From OLB6 sp964525565 (GTDB taxonomy: Bacteria > Bacteroidota > Ignavibacteria > Kapaibacteriales > Kapaibacteriaceae), in the NCBI GenBank assembly GCA_964525565.1, contig CAZGHI010000008.1, positions 8,869 to 72,868 of the forward strand: 64,000 bases of DNA, read 5' to 3'. Made by a program: the position numbers and the translations under genes. The notes below the pieces were generated by a model. That model worked only from the letters and a program-made list of their open reading frames with translations. It had not been told where the DNA came from and did not search any database. Positions 9,041 through 18,491 of this stretch are shown piece after piece. Every line of letters begins with the position of its first letter. Position 1 is the stretch's first letter.

Positions 9041-10141
9041 CTATGGACATTTATATCCCACGCACTTTGGCGTTTTTACATCCATCGAATGGAGTCCAAA
9101 CCATCCTAAAAAGGTGTCATACCTGTGTTCATTGGACTTGTAGTAGTCGTTCATTTCCTTTTTGTTCCCATATGAATACAACCACCACAGATATTCTTTC
9201 AGCCAACCTGCTGCTAACAACGTTGCATGATAGTTGAGTACGTCATTCGGATACTTTTCCAAATAACCGGCTTCTTTCCAAGCTCGAATAAACAGTAAAC
9301 GAAGCTCAACGAGTTGGGCAACGGAAAGCAGCGACGTGTCGGGCTTGTGATTACTCTTTGGCAAAGCTGCTAAAGACGTAGCCACAGTGTACTCAAAGGC
9401 CGTTGGGAAATTCATCACCGTTGGGCCCAAGGATGAAGGTTGCTCAAGAAGGGCTTCGGAAGCAAGATTTATTGGGTCCTCGCTGCCCCGACGAATACCA
9501 CGTTGCCATATCTGGAACAGCATTTCGCTGATCTCGGCCGTACGTTGTGTGCTGCTCTCAATGTTCAGGAAGAGTTCACCGTACAACATAGCCCAGAATC
9601 GGTGTGGTGTGAAAGCAAACGTTTTGCAAATAGTATAGTAGGTGCTGGCATATGATGGCTCTGCCCTCGTACCTCGTACCCACCAGTCCAGTGCATCGTC
9701 AGGCTTTCTGTTCATCATTGCAATATTCCCTAACTCAAGGTGCAGCCTACCGCTATTAGGCCATGATGCAAGTCCCTGATGATAGATGGTGGCAGCCTTA
9801 TCCAGGCTGTCGAGGTGCACGTAGCAATTGCCCAACAGTTGGTAACCACGATCAAAAAGCGAACGATCCGTATAAATTGCTTCTAGTGCTGTTTGTGCGT
9901 CGTGATACTTTTCAGCCATCATTAAGCAAATTGCTCGCTCATATTTGTACGGCGTATAGTCCGGCACCGATTGGATTACCCTATCCCAAACTCGGATGGC
10001 TTGCTCAGGCATGTTCCGATCCATCAGCCCGATTGCTTCCTGAACGCTTTTTTGCAGTGCGGCTGAGTCGGTTGCAGTTTGAGCAAACAATGTTGCTACC
10101 GAAGTCGTCATTATCAAAACAACTACTATGAACTTTATCAC
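9041..10141 (-). CDS. Secreted tetratricopeptide-repeat protein of unknown function
   Basis: About 366 residues from a GTG at 10141, chosen because AGGAG precedes it and it gives a clean signal peptide (IKFIVVVLIMTTSVATLFAQ); an in-frame GTG at 10165 would add eight charged residues. After the signal peptide come four to five TPR-like helical hairpins (for example AIRVWDRVIQSVPDY, YQLLGNCYVHLDSLDKAA, LHLELGNIAMMNRKPDDA), then a C-terminal region of about 190 residues rich in Trp/Tyr (EYLWWLYSY) that I do not recognise. The TPRs suggest protein binding in the periplasm. The start overlaps the start of the divergent TraB/GumN gene by about 14 bases. Confidence 0.78.
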   Translation of the reverse strand: MIKFIVVVLIMTTSVATLFAQTATDSAALQKSVQEAIGLMDRNMPEQAIRVWDRVIQSVPDYTPYKYERAICLMMAEKYHDAQTALEAIYTDRSLFDRGYQLLGNCYVHLDSLDKAATIYHQGLASWPNSGRLHLELGNIAMMNRKPDDALDWWVRGTRAEPSYASTYYTICKTFAFTPHRFWAMLYGELFLNIESSTQRTAEISEMLFQIWQRGIRRGSEDPINLASEALLEQPSSLGPTVMNFPTAFEYTVATSLAALPKSNHKPDTSLLSVAQLVELRLLFIRAWKEAGYLEKYPNDVLNYHATLLAAGWLKEYLWWLYSYGNKKEMNDYYKSNEHRYDTFLGWFGLHSMDVKTPKCVGYKCP

Positions 10142-11066
10142 ACTTCTCCTGATTACTTCTTGCACATCGTTGTGGCGGTGGCTGACGATTTTCCTGGTGA
10201 TACAGTGCGCTGCGGCATGTTCTACTCAGCCTCCTGTAAACAGAAAGCTGTCGGATGATTTTTCGCAACCCTCGTTACTCTGGAAAATAACATCTTCGTC
10301 GGGAGCGGAAAGTTTCATTTTTGGAACCATCCACTTAGCCGATAGTTCAGTATTCTGGCAGCGCGACACTGTACTCACGCTTTTGCGCAGCTCCAAAGCT
10401 TTCTACGCAGAAATACATCTCGATTCAGCATTCTCGGGTTTAAAGCCAACAGCCATGCTCTTACCAGTCGGTACCTCGCTTGCTGATTTTTTTACAGCAG
10501 AAGAGTTGGCAGAGATCCGGGCTGTGTTGAAAGACCGCCTGGGACCAATGGCCTCCATGGCTGAACAGATGAAGCCGGCTGCGATTATCGGATTGTTGAT
10601 GTTGGACTCGGTAGAAAAAACTGCTCCAATGAGCATTGACGAGTTTTTGTGGAAACAGGCAGCAGCAGGTGGCTGCACCATGGGTGGTTTAGAACGCATC
10701 TCTGAGCAGCTTTCATTATTGGACAGTCTCCCGCCACATGTTCTCCTACAGGTCGTTCGATCGTCAGAGCAAGACACCATGTTACCAAAACTCGTTCGTG
10801 CATACGCAAGCGAAGATCTACCAACAATTGTTCGCCTGGTTGATAGTGTGAGTGTGTTAGAATCGTTCATGTTAAGCTTGAACGACGATAGAAATACAAG
10901 AATGGCTCGTCGCATGCAACCAGCCCTAAACCAAGGTGGCGCATTTTTCGCTGTAGGGGCGGCACATCTGGGTGGAAAACAAGGAATACTTGCTGCACTC
11001 CAAGATTTGGGCTACTCAGTAGTACCCGTTTGGGGAGGGAGACGTAGGCAGTGGTTGACAAACTGA
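10128..11066 (+). CDS. TraB/GumN-family lipoprotein-like protein
   Basis: 312 residues if started at the ATG 10128; a TTG about 45 bases further in would start just before a second hydrophobic stretch ending AAACST, a possible lipoprotein signal. The mature part begins LLWKITSSS followed by FIFGTIHLADSSVF, the Gly-Thr-x-His motif of the TraB/PrgY/GumN fold, and ends with FFAVGAAHLGGKQGILAALQDLGYSV, the matching C-terminal GxxH motif (given here in parts: AVGAAHLGG and GILAALQDLGY). Family members are proposed metallo-hydrolases with two GxxH motifs, best known as metalloprotease Tiki relatives; the bacterial substrate is unknown. The divergent overlap with the TPR gene means each promoter lies inside the other gene. 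Confidence 0.85.
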   Translation: MNFITLLLITSCTSLWRWLTIFLVIQCAAACSTQPPVNRKLSDDFSQPSLLWKITSSSGAESFIFGTIHLADSSVFWQRDTVLTLLRSSKAFYAEIHLDSAFSGLKPTAMLLPVGTSLADFFTAEELAEIRAVLKDRLGPMASMAEQMKPAAIIGLLMLDSVEKTAPMSIDEFLWKQAAAGGCTMGGLERISEQLSLLDSLPPHVLLQVVRSSEQDTMLPKLVRAYASEDLPTIVRLVDSVSVLESFMLSLNDDRNTRMARRMQPALNQGGAFFAVGAAHLGGKQGILAALQDLGYSVVPVWGGRRRQWLTN

Positions 11067-11092
11067 AAAGGGGGCTATGGGCAGCGTGCTCA

Positions 11093-12150
11093 TCACTGAA
11101 CAAACGGGCATGCTACATGTGCACCACTCTCTTTTACCGTAAGATCGGGAGTAATCTCTGCGCATTCTGAGCGCGCAATTGGGCATCGTGTGCGAAAACC
11201 ACAGCCCGATGGCTTATTAAGCGGTGTAGGAATATCACCTTGTAATATGATGCGCTGCTTATTCACGCGTGTTGGATCTGGTTCCGGTACAGCGCTGATA
11301 AGCGATTTTGTGTACGGATGCGTTGGGTTGAAGTACACCTGGTCGGCAGTTCCAATCTCTACAATGTTACCAAGGTACATCACGGCAATGCGTTGTGAAA
11401 TATGGTAAACAACGCTAAGATCATGGGCAATGAACAGGTACGAGAGACCAAACTCGCTGCGCAAATCGTCCATGAGGTTTATCACCTGCGCCTGAACCGA
11501 CACATCGAGAGCCGAAACAGGCTCGTCGCAAACAATAAGGTCAGGGTTAGTTGCTAATGCTCTGGCAATGCCGATGCGCTGACGTTGTCCGCCACTAAAT
11601 TCATGCGGATAGCGTGCTGCATATNNNNNNNNNNNNNNNNNNNNNNNNNNNNNNNNNNNAGTCCAACACGTATCAAGAGTTCTCGTACCCTATCGTCGAT
11701 TTCGGATTTACTCAACGAACGCATGTGTATTTCTAGCGGTTCACCCACGATCTGACGCACGGAAAGGCGTTGGTTGAGTGACGAGTAAGGATCCTGAAAG
11801 ATCATTTGCACAGCCCTGCGATACGGCATCATGGCTTTCTTGGACAGATGCAGTAAATCAGCCGATCTTCCATCTTTGCTTGTGTACGTTACCATACCGG
11901 ACAAATGAACATCCGGCGTAACATGTTTGAGAACGTTCACAATAGCCCGACCAACGGTGGTTTTTCCGCAGCCAGACTCTCCAACAAGTCCCAGCGTCTC
12001 ACCATGATTCATGGAGAATGAAACTCCATCAACAGCCTTCACTTCTGCGACCTTACGTTGCAGAATACCACCATATACAGGAAAGTGAACATGAAGATTG
12101 TTCACGTCTAGAACTGTATTTCCGGTTTGAGCAGGATGTGTTGTGGTCAC
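11093..12150 (-). CDS. oppF: Peptide ABC transporter ATPase (OppF/DppF or C-terminal YejF half), interrupted by an assembly gap
   Basis: A single ATPase gene of about 350 codons. The right part has Walker A (GESGCGKTT), a Q-loop (QMIFQDPYSSLN) and ends at the N run 11625-11659; the left part continues with SGGQRQRIGIARAL, the Walker B stretch ending CDEPVSALDVS, and the oligopeptide-transporter C-terminal domain (GNIVEIG, NPTHPYTKSL, GCGFRTRCP with its cysteines). The N run shifts frame, giving a false stop near 11554 and a false restart at 11503. The gene starts with a GTG that overlaps the stop of the OppD-like gene (GTGA). It powers uptake of short peptides with the genes upstream. Confidence 0.92.
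11625..11659. other. Assembly gap (35 N) causing an apparent frameshift
   Basis: Unknown bases between the Q-loop and signature motif of the OppF-like ATPase gene; the two sides are in different frames only because of the placeholder length. Confidence 0.99.
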
Positions 12151-13145
12151 GGATGTGTTCCTTCATGAACGAGATGACATCGAACCCAGTGGTTGGGCGC
12201 CGTTTCCACCAGCGGGGGTTCCACCGTGTTGCAGATATCGAGCTTCACTTCACAGCGGGTACAGAACTTGCACCCCACCGGAAGGTTCATAATGCTTGGT
12301 ACGTTACCGGGAATTGCCTTCAACTTCTCACGCTGACTCCGGTCTCGTTCAGGTCTGGGAATTGACTCAAGCAAGCCCTTCGTATATGGGTGCAGCGGAT
12401 TAGCAAATAAATCGCGGACATCGGCGACCTCCTGAATCTTACCACCGTACATAACGATTACACGCTGACACATTTCTGCCACTACTGCTAAATCGTGCGT
12501 GATAAGTACAATGGCTGCTTCTTCTCGTTTTTGCTTTAGCTCCAGCATGAGCTCGAGTATCTGAGCCTGTATCGTAACATCCAAGGCCGTGGTTGGTTCG
12601 TCGGCTATGAGCAGCGATGGGTTACATGCCAGAGCGATAGCAATCATCGCTCGCTGCCTCATGCCGCCGGAAAATTGGTGGGGGTAGTCGTGAATGCGCT
12701 TATCAGGATCGGGAATACCTACGAGGCGTAACATTTCAATGGCACGCTGTTCGGCTTCTTTTTCCGATACCGTCAAATGAGTTTGAATCACCTCGGCAAT
12801 CTGCATACCCACCGTGAAAACCGGATTCAAACTTGTCATAGGTTCCTGGAATATCATGGCGATTTCTCGTCCACGAATCGAATACATCTCTTCGTACGGC
12901 ATCGTCACGATGTTGCGTCCCTTGAAGAGAATTTCACCTCCAACAATCCTTCCTGGCGGATCCGGGATGAGCTTCATCAAGGAAAGAGCTGTCACACTCT
13001 TGCCGGAGCCTGATTCACCAACAATACCAAGTACCTCTCCGGTGTAAATGGTAAAGGAGACACCATCAACTGCCTTCGCCCACGTACCTTCAATATTGAA
13101 GTGCGTTTGGAGATTCCTAACCTCAACGAGTGGCGTACGGGACAT
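12147..13145 (-). CDS. oppD: Peptide ABC transporter ATPase (OppD/DppD or N-terminal YejF half)
   Basis: 332 residues. Walker A GESGSGKSV (about 40-48), Q-loop MIFQEPMTSLNPVF, signature FSGGMRQRAMIA, Walker B LLIADEPTTALDVT and switch His in LITHDLAVVAE are all intact. The C-terminal oligopeptide/dipeptide domain follows with NPLHPYTKGLLESIP and a cysteine cluster (CKFCTRCEVKLDIC). It hydrolyses ATP to drive peptide import. Genes upstream are Yej-type permeases; in Escherichia coli the two ATPase halves are one protein (YejF), while here they are two genes. Its start overlaps the stop of the permease gene by one base. Confidence 0.94.
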   Translation of the reverse strand: MSRTPLVEVRNLQTHFNIEGTWAKAVDGVSFTIYTGEVLGIVGESGSGKSVTALSLMKLIPDPPGRIVGGEILFKGRNIVTMPYEEMYSIRGREIAMIFQEPMTSLNPVFTVGMQIAEVIQTHLTVSEKEAEQRAIEMLRLVGIPDPDKRIHDYPHQFSGGMRQRAMIAIALACNPSLLIADEPTTALDVTIQAQILELMLELKQKREEAAIVLITHDLAVVAEMCQRVIVMYGGKIQEVADVRDLFANPLHPYTKGLLESIPRPERDRSQREKLKAIPGNVPSIMNLPVGCKFCTRCEVKLDICNTVEPPLVETAPNHWVRCHLVHEGTHP

Positions 13146-14266
13146 CAGCGTAACCGTGAAAAAACTTTAGGATCGAATGCTTCGCGAATTCCTTCGCCAA
13201 TGAACACTACAAGTGTAAGCGTAACGAACATGGCCGACATTGGCACCACAACAAGCCAGTACTTGGAAATGTTGGCAAGGCCAACACTAATCATTTGCCC
13301 CCATGAAGGGGTGGGAGGTCGTAAACCGAACCCCAGGAAGTCAAGGCTAACCAGTGCACCGATACCCGAAACAATAGCAAACGGGAAAAAGGTAATCAGA
13401 GGAACTAGCGAATTCGGTAGGATATGCTTTACGATTATGGATCGTGTCGGCACTCCAATGGAAACAGCCGCTGCTACATAATCTCGCGAGCGCTCCCGAT
13501 AAAACTGCGCACGCATCTGCACTGCCGGCCCTAGCCATGCAAAAACAGAGATCATGAACACCAGCAACAGGAAATTCGGCTCTACGATACTAACAATGAT
13601 TATGATAACAAAGAGGAATGGAATTGCCGACCATATCTCCATAAATCGCTGAGTAAGAATGTCGAATAATCCACCAAAGTATCCCATGGCCGCACCGATG
13701 GGCACACCAATCAGGTACTCAATAAGCGCAATGAGCAGTGCAAACGATATGGAAACCTGAAACCCATATGCCATGCGAGCCAATACGTCGCGGCCCCGAT
13801 CATCTGTACCAAGAATGCGCACCAAACCAGAACCATCGGTTGTAAATGGCTCAACGAACTTGTCGTTACCGGCAACGGTGATGTCTTCGATGGGACTAAA
13901 CGGGTACAGAGGCATCATGATCCAGTTTTCGCTGTTTGCATTCTGCCACTTTGCCTGTAACGAGCGGTAATCTGCCTCGCTCTCCACACCGGTTTCGCCA
14001 AAGGTTGCCGCACTGTAAAAACTTGATGGAGCAACCAATCCAATAACGGGAAGAGAGTTCAACAGATCAAGAGCAGCCGGTGAGTATAGCTTTCCTTCGT
14101 ACGAAACAAGTAAAGCCTTGTTATTCATTAGTACCGGCAACAAGAACGAAACAAGGTATAGCGTAATTAGGATAAGAAAAGACCAGTAACCGCGACGCAT
14201 GTTCTTGAACTTGCGCCAACGGCGTTGATTTATGGAAAGATGCTCTGAGGATACGTGTTTTGCCAT
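13145..14266 (-). CDS. yejE: Peptide ABC transporter permease, YejE/OppC type
   Basis: 373 residues. A first membrane helix (about 28-48) is followed by a long periplasmic segment (about 50-150) that carries the LYPFSPIED element seen in YejE-type permeases, then GTDDRGRDVLARMAYG and five further helices of the BPD permease domain with the EAA loop (REAAL-like, here AAAVSIGVPTRSIIVKHILPN). It forms the import channel together with the YejB-like permease. The gene sits six bases after yejB and one base overlaps the ATPase gene. Confidence 0.92.
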   Translation of the reverse strand: MAKHVSSEHLSINQRRWRKFKNMRRGYWSFLILITLYLVSFLLPVLMNNKALLVSYEGKLYSPAALDLLNSLPVIGLVAPSSFYSAATFGETGVESEADYRSLQAKWQNANSENWIMMPLYPFSPIEDITVAGNDKFVEPFTTDGSGLVRILGTDDRGRDVLARMAYGFQVSISFALLIALIEYLIGVPIGAAMGYFGGLFDILTQRFMEIWSAIPFLFVIIIIVSIVEPNFLLLVFMISVFAWLGPAVQMRAQFYRERSRDYVAAAVSIGVPTRSIIVKHILPNSLVPLITFFPFAIVSGIGALVSLDFLGFGLRPPTPSWGQMISVGLANISKYWLVVVPMSAMFVTLTLVVFIGEGIREAFDPKVFSRLR

Positions 14267-14271
14267 GATCG

Positions 14272-15514
14272 TTATGAAAATCGAATGCGTGGATCAACCA
14301 TAGCAAGGAGAAAATCGGAAATGATACTTCCGATAATGGTAATCATTATTGAGAGCACCGTATAGGCAAAGAAGACATTAGAGTCGCGAAACAATATGGC
14401 TTCAAAGGAGAGCCGTCCAATGCCTTCGATGTTAAAAGCAACCTCTATTAAATAGTTTCCGGCAAGAAAGATCCCGATGATTCCACCTATCGAGGCTACC
14501 AAAGGAATTATGCTATTGCGCATTGCATGCAGCCAAACAACGCGGTCTTCCCGCAGACCCTTGGCGTATGCCGTTCGAATAAAATCCTGCCCCAGCGTAT
14601 CAAGAAGTGAGTTCTTCATGAGCATCGTAAGCGTAGCAAAGCCATGAAGTGTATAGGCAATTGTTGGCAAAACAAAATACCATGCACGGTCCGCAATCTT
14701 CTCGATAAACGTTAGCTGATCGTAGTCAGGCGATTGAAACCCGCCTGTAGGGAAAATAGACCAAAAACTCCCCCCCCCAAAAAGAACAAGAAGTGTTGCG
14801 CCAACAGCAAATGCCGGTAAAGAGTACGCTAAGAATACAATACTCGATGTAGTTGCGTCGAATGCCGATCCATGCCGTAGTGCTTTTTGAACACCCAAAT
14901 AAAAACTAATGGCATACGAGATAATGAAGCCAATAAGACCGAACTGTAATGATACATGAAGTCTATCAGTTATTAACTCCGAAACGGGTTTCCGAAACTG
15001 ATACGAGTTGCCAAAGTCAAACGTAAGAATGCCTGAAAGCTTTCGTTGATACACCCAAACACTCTCTTCCTTGCTGGAAGGGTCAACAAACCAATCAGAA
15101 AGCGCTTTCGTTGTGTCTNNNNNNNNNNNNNNNNNNNNNNNNNNNNNCGTCCGCTGCATTCTTTTTTACAAGGACGCGTTTTCCATTCCCGACGTTTCGG
15201 ATCTTGCCCAGTTCCGCGAGATAATCATTCACAGGCCTCGGCATAAGACCCAACCATATTAAGTACCGCTGCCAAATGGGTTTGTCAACCTGATAGTAAC
15301 GCTGAAGGGCCTCCAGTTGTGATGCCGGTAACGACATTCCTTCTGTTCCAAGGGCTGACCCCCCCCCCTCCGCGCCTTGTCCCTTTCGCAAGGCATTCAG
15401 TTGCTGCTCGTATGCTCCACCCGGTGCAAACTGCACGATGAAGAATACAACCATTGTTGCACCAATGAAGGTTGGAACAGCAAGGAGAACCCGACGAACA
15501 AAGTACTGGAACAT
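14272..15514 (-). CDS. yejB: Peptide ABC transporter permease, YejB/OppB type, interrupted by an assembly gap
   Basis: One permease gene of about 414 codons. It begins MFQYFVRRVLLAVPTFIGA with a first membrane helix ending in FIVQFAPGG (the APGG signature), then a long periplasmic loop typical of YejB that includes the N run 15119-15147, then FDFGNSYQFRKPVSELI and five helices with the EAA loop (AYAKGLREDRVVWLHAMRN). The N run shifts frame. Two long G tracts occur in the coding strand, ten G at 15359-15368 (encoding Gly-Gly-Gly after Glu) and nine G at 14770-14778 (Gly-Gly-Gly), both unusual for this base composition and prone to slippage. Confidence 0.92.
15119..15147. other. Assembly gap (29 N) causing an apparent frameshift
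   Basis: Unknown bases within the periplasmic loop of the YejB-like permease gene. Reading frames on both sides belong to the same protein. Confidence 0.99.
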
Positions 15515-15533
15515 GGTCTTGAATTACACTCTT

Positions 15534-17492
15534 CTACTTACCGGAAAAGGTATTCCAATATTGGATCTCGCGAATAGACTTATCTCCGCCAAGATCTTTC
15601 TTCTGTGCAATTGCTTCCTTCAGTGCTGCCGCCTTATCCGCATCATACCACCAGGTTGTTGCTATAGTGCCATACAGGTAGCTGAGCTGGGCAAAGCGTG
15701 GAAGGGCGTACTCGGGATACCCAAACTTATCCCAGTAAGCAAAACGTATTCCTTTGGGGTTCCACCAAAAACTCGACATGTATTCGTTATATGCAATTCC
15801 GTCTATCTCTTGTATGATCTCTACTTGCCGACTTACGGAAAATGTAGAATCGTACTCCTCAAGAAGTTGATCCACCCGAGCGTTCTTAAAGCCCTGGATG
15901 TTGTTGTTGTCTGACTTATCTGCCAGCTTACTTGAAAGTGATGTTTCCGGGTTTGGCGTAATTAAACCTGAGTAGCCATATTGGAAAATCTGGAAATTCC
16001 TATCGTCAACTGCCTTTAGCATGGAATTCCAGTCCATGAATTTTATGCGCAGGTCAACACCAATTTTTCGTAATTCTTGTTGATATGGTGTCAACCAGCG
16101 CTCACTATCCTTGGTTATGGGGAGTTCGATTACAAAAGGTTGGCCATTCTTTACAAGAATGCCTTCACTATTCCTTGATGTCCACCCAGCTTCGGCAAGC
16201 AATGCCGCTGCCGCCTTTGGATCGAATGTAACTGGCTTGTTGTTCGGATTGGCGTAAACCGTATTGGGGTAATAGGTGTTGTAGGTTGTGTATTCGTTGT
16301 ACAACAACTTGTCAACCAGCGTTTCCCTGGGATATGCCATGATAAACGCTTTCCGAACACGGATGTCGTTAAACGGTGGTTTACGCATATTAAAGGTTAG
16401 CCCCATGGTTCCCATTGGACCGTTCGTATGTACACGCATTCTGCGAATCCAACCGTTGCGAAGAGCATCATAACTAGTGTCGTTCACCAGCCACTCTGTA
16501 CTCAGCATGCTATAGCGGAATAAGTCCACTTCACCTGTTTTAAACTTTTCATACATCAAACTCATATTGTCTTTAACAACCACAAAGTTGATGTAGTCAA
16601 AGTTCGCTGTGTATTTAGCCGTTGGATAGTTAGCCGCCCAGTAGTCTGGTCTTCTCGTGCATCGCCACGACGCTCCGGCTTTAATGTCTTTCTCCAGGAT
16701 GATGTAGGGACCTGACCCCGCAGGCATTGTGAAGTTATACTTCTCTAAAAACTCGGTGCCGGTAAGAGACCCGATTTCGTGGGCCGGCATAATGTGCAAA
16801 GCCGCACCAAAGTAGAGCAGGTTCCGAAAGTTCACTGTCTTCGCCTTCACCTCCACGATGTACTTGCTCTTTGCCACGGGCTGCTCAAATTTCCCATACA
16901 CAAGCTGCGCCGATGGCTCAAGGATAGACGGATCCATCATGAGATTCCATGTAGCAACAACGTCTTCGGCTGTCACCGGCTTTCCGTCGCTAAAGCGGGC
17001 GTTAGGGTCAATACGGAATGTAAAGGTTTTCTTGTCTTCTCCAATCTTCCAATGTGATGCCAGCGAAGGCATGTACTCGCGAGTTATTGGATGCGTTCCG
17101 AGAAGCGTCTCATAGACGATTGCTTTCATCTCAAAAATGGTTGTTATACTCGAGCCCTGTCCTTCAGGACGGAACGTATTGGGAAATTGCGATTCTGCAA
17201 AGGTAATTTCCCCCCCCTTCGTGGCACGTGCATCACCAAAGTATTTGAGATCATCACCTTCCGCGATGTTGGTTACAAACCCCATGTTAGCGGCAATCTT
17301 CTCAAATCCGGCGCCTCCGAGACTATCCGGCACGCTTGGATCTGCCCCGGGCGGCGTGTCGTACTTTTTCCACGTAATCTTGATATCTGAAACGGTTGAT
17401 CGTTCTTTTCTTCCGCATCCGGAGAGCATAATCGTTGCTACAATAGCCACACTAATCATTCCGATCGAAACCTGCAGAATGGACCGCTTCAT
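15534..17492 (-). CDS. yejA: Peptide-binding lipoprotein, extracellular solute-binding family 5 (YejA/OppA type)
   Basis: 652 residues. The N-terminus is a lipoprotein signal (lipobox LSGC at about residue 26). The mature protein is a family 5 solute-binding protein: KGGEITFAESQFPNTF, YETLLGTHPITREYMPSLA, FTFRIDPNARFSDGKPVTAEDV (shown in parts: FRIDPNARFSDGKPVT), and RVRKAFIMAYPRETLV. It would sit on the outer face of the inner membrane and hand peptides to the permeases. It is the first gene of the five-gene importer operon, has a strong ribosome site (GAGGAG at 17498-17503, five bases before ATG) and an eight-G tract at 17210-17217. A divergent promoter region of 69 bases separates it from the flavin reductase gene. 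Confidence 0.92.
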   Translation of the reverse strand: MKRSILQVSIGMISVAIVATIMLSGCGRKERSTVSDIKITWKKYDTPPGADPSVPDSLGGAGFEKIAANMGFVTNIAEGDDLKYFGDARATKGGEITFAESQFPNTFRPEGQGSSITTIFEMKAIVYETLLGTHPITREYMPSLASHWKIGEDKKTFTFRIDPNARFSDGKPVTAEDVVATWNLMMDPSILEPSAQLVYGKFEQPVAKSKYIVEVKAKTVNFRNLLYFGAALHIMPAHEIGSLTGTEFLEKYNFTMPAGSGPYIILEKDIKAGASWRCTRRPDYWAANYPTAKYTANFDYINFVVVKDNMSLMYEKFKTGEVDLFRYSMLSTEWLVNDTSYDALRNGWIRRMRVHTNGPMGTMGLTFNMRKPPFNDIRVRKAFIMAYPRETLVDKLLYNEYTTYNTYYPNTVYANPNNKPVTFDPKAAAALLAEAGWTSRNSEGILVKNGQPFVIELPITKDSERWLTPYQQELRKIGVDLRIKFMDWNSMLKAVDDRNFQIFQYGYSGLITPNPETSLSSKLADKSDNNNIQGFKNARVDQLLEEYDSTFSVSRQVEIIQEIDGIAYNEYMSSFWWNPKGIRFAYWDKFGYPEYALPRFAQLSYLYGTIATTWWYDADKAAALKEAIAQKKDLGGDKSIREIQYWNTFSGK

Positions 17493-17497
17493 GAAGA

Positions 17498-17503
17498 CTC
17501 CTC
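17498..17503 (-). promoter_or_regulatory. Strong ribosome-binding site of the peptide importer operon
   Basis: GAGGAG on the minus strand, five bases before the ATG of the binding-protein gene. It fixes that start and shows that Shine-Dalgarno initiation is used in this genome beside apparently leaderless genes. Confidence 0.7.
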
Positions 17504-17561
17504 AAGTGAAAATCATTTCGGGGCGCAATATTAGCGAATCAATATACATATCTTGGCAGCT

Positions 17562-18491
17562 ATGCGTGTGATTTTACCATCAGATCTGTCTCATCGTGAC
17601 CGTCACCAACTGCTTCTTGGTGGCGTTGCTCCTCGTCCCATTGCGTTAGTTGCCACAATCAGTGCAGAAGGTACTGTTAACCTGGCGCCATTTTCATTTT
17701 TTAATGCTTTTGCGTCAAACCCTCCGATTGTTGCCATTGGCCCTGCCATTGCAGCCAAGACCAAACTTCCGAAAGACACATACCTAAACATTCTCGCCAC
17801 AGAGCAGTGTACGATAAGTATTGTAACCTACTCAATGGTGCATAAGACTAATCTTACGTCAGCCCCTTACCCCGCCTTCGTCAATGAATTCGATAAAGCC
17901 GGATTTACGCCATCTCCTTCCACACGTATTCGTCCACCGTGGGTTGCAGAGAGTCCATATGCGCTTGAATGTATTCTCATGCAGAATATCGAACTTCGGC
18001 GCGATATTGGTGGAAACGGTAATCTCATGCTCCTGGAGGTAGTGGCATTTCATGTTTCGGATAGTGTGTGGACTGACGGACGCATAGATCCACGGAAAAT
18101 GGATGCGGTTGCTCGTATGGGAGGTGCATGGTACACCCGTACACGCGACGTGTTCTCTGCACAGCAACCTCAGCACCTTCCAATTGGAATTGATTCGTTG
18201 CCGGACAACATCAAACGGAGTGTAATACTTACCGGTAACGACCTAGCCCAGCTTGCCTATGTGGCAGAGCTGCCGGACCGCGATCCTTCGTTCCCTGTTT
18301 TTCATGAAGACTTCAAAGCCGATCATCTCGATGTAGAGCTATCAAACAACAATCCGGAGGGTGCTTTGTACGTTGCCATGAACAACAACCTGCTCCACGA
18401 TGAGAACCTTCTTCATTCTATTGCCCAGCTCTTTATTCATGCTGGGCGAATACACGAAGCATGGCAAACACTACTGCTCGGTAATCGTTAA
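17562..18491 (+). CDS. Flavin reductase-like FMN-binding domain protein
   Basis: 309 residues from the ATG at 17562 (a TTG nine bases earlier is in frame but less likely). The first 200 residues are the split-barrel flavin reductase-like domain: GGVAPRPIALVATISAEG, then NLAPFSFFNAFASNPPIVAIG, the two conserved strands around the FMN site, and a Tyr-containing TYSMVHKTN loop. The last 100 residues form a helical extension (DIKRSVILTGNDLAQ region to the end) not present in small family members. Function is probably FMN-dependent reduction; the substrate is unknown. It overlaps the convergent biotin-carrier gene by four bases. TATCTTGG at 17549-17556, five bases before ATG, is one mismatch from the FCB promoter element. 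Confidence 0.82.
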   Translation: MRVILPSDLSHRDRHQLLLGGVAPRPIALVATISAEGTVNLAPFSFFNAFASNPPIVAIGPAIAAKTKLPKDTYLNILATEQCTISIVTYSMVHKTNLTSAPYPAFVNEFDKAGFTPSPSTRIRPPWVAESPYALECILMQNIELRRDIGGNGNLMLLEVVAFHVSDSVWTDGRIDPRKMDAVARMGGAWYTRTRDVFSAQQPQHLPIGIDSLPDNIKRSVILTGNDLAQLAYVAELPDRDPSFPVFHEDFKADHLDVELSNNNPEGALYVAMNNNLLHDENLLHSIAQLFIHAGRIHEAWQTLLLGNR

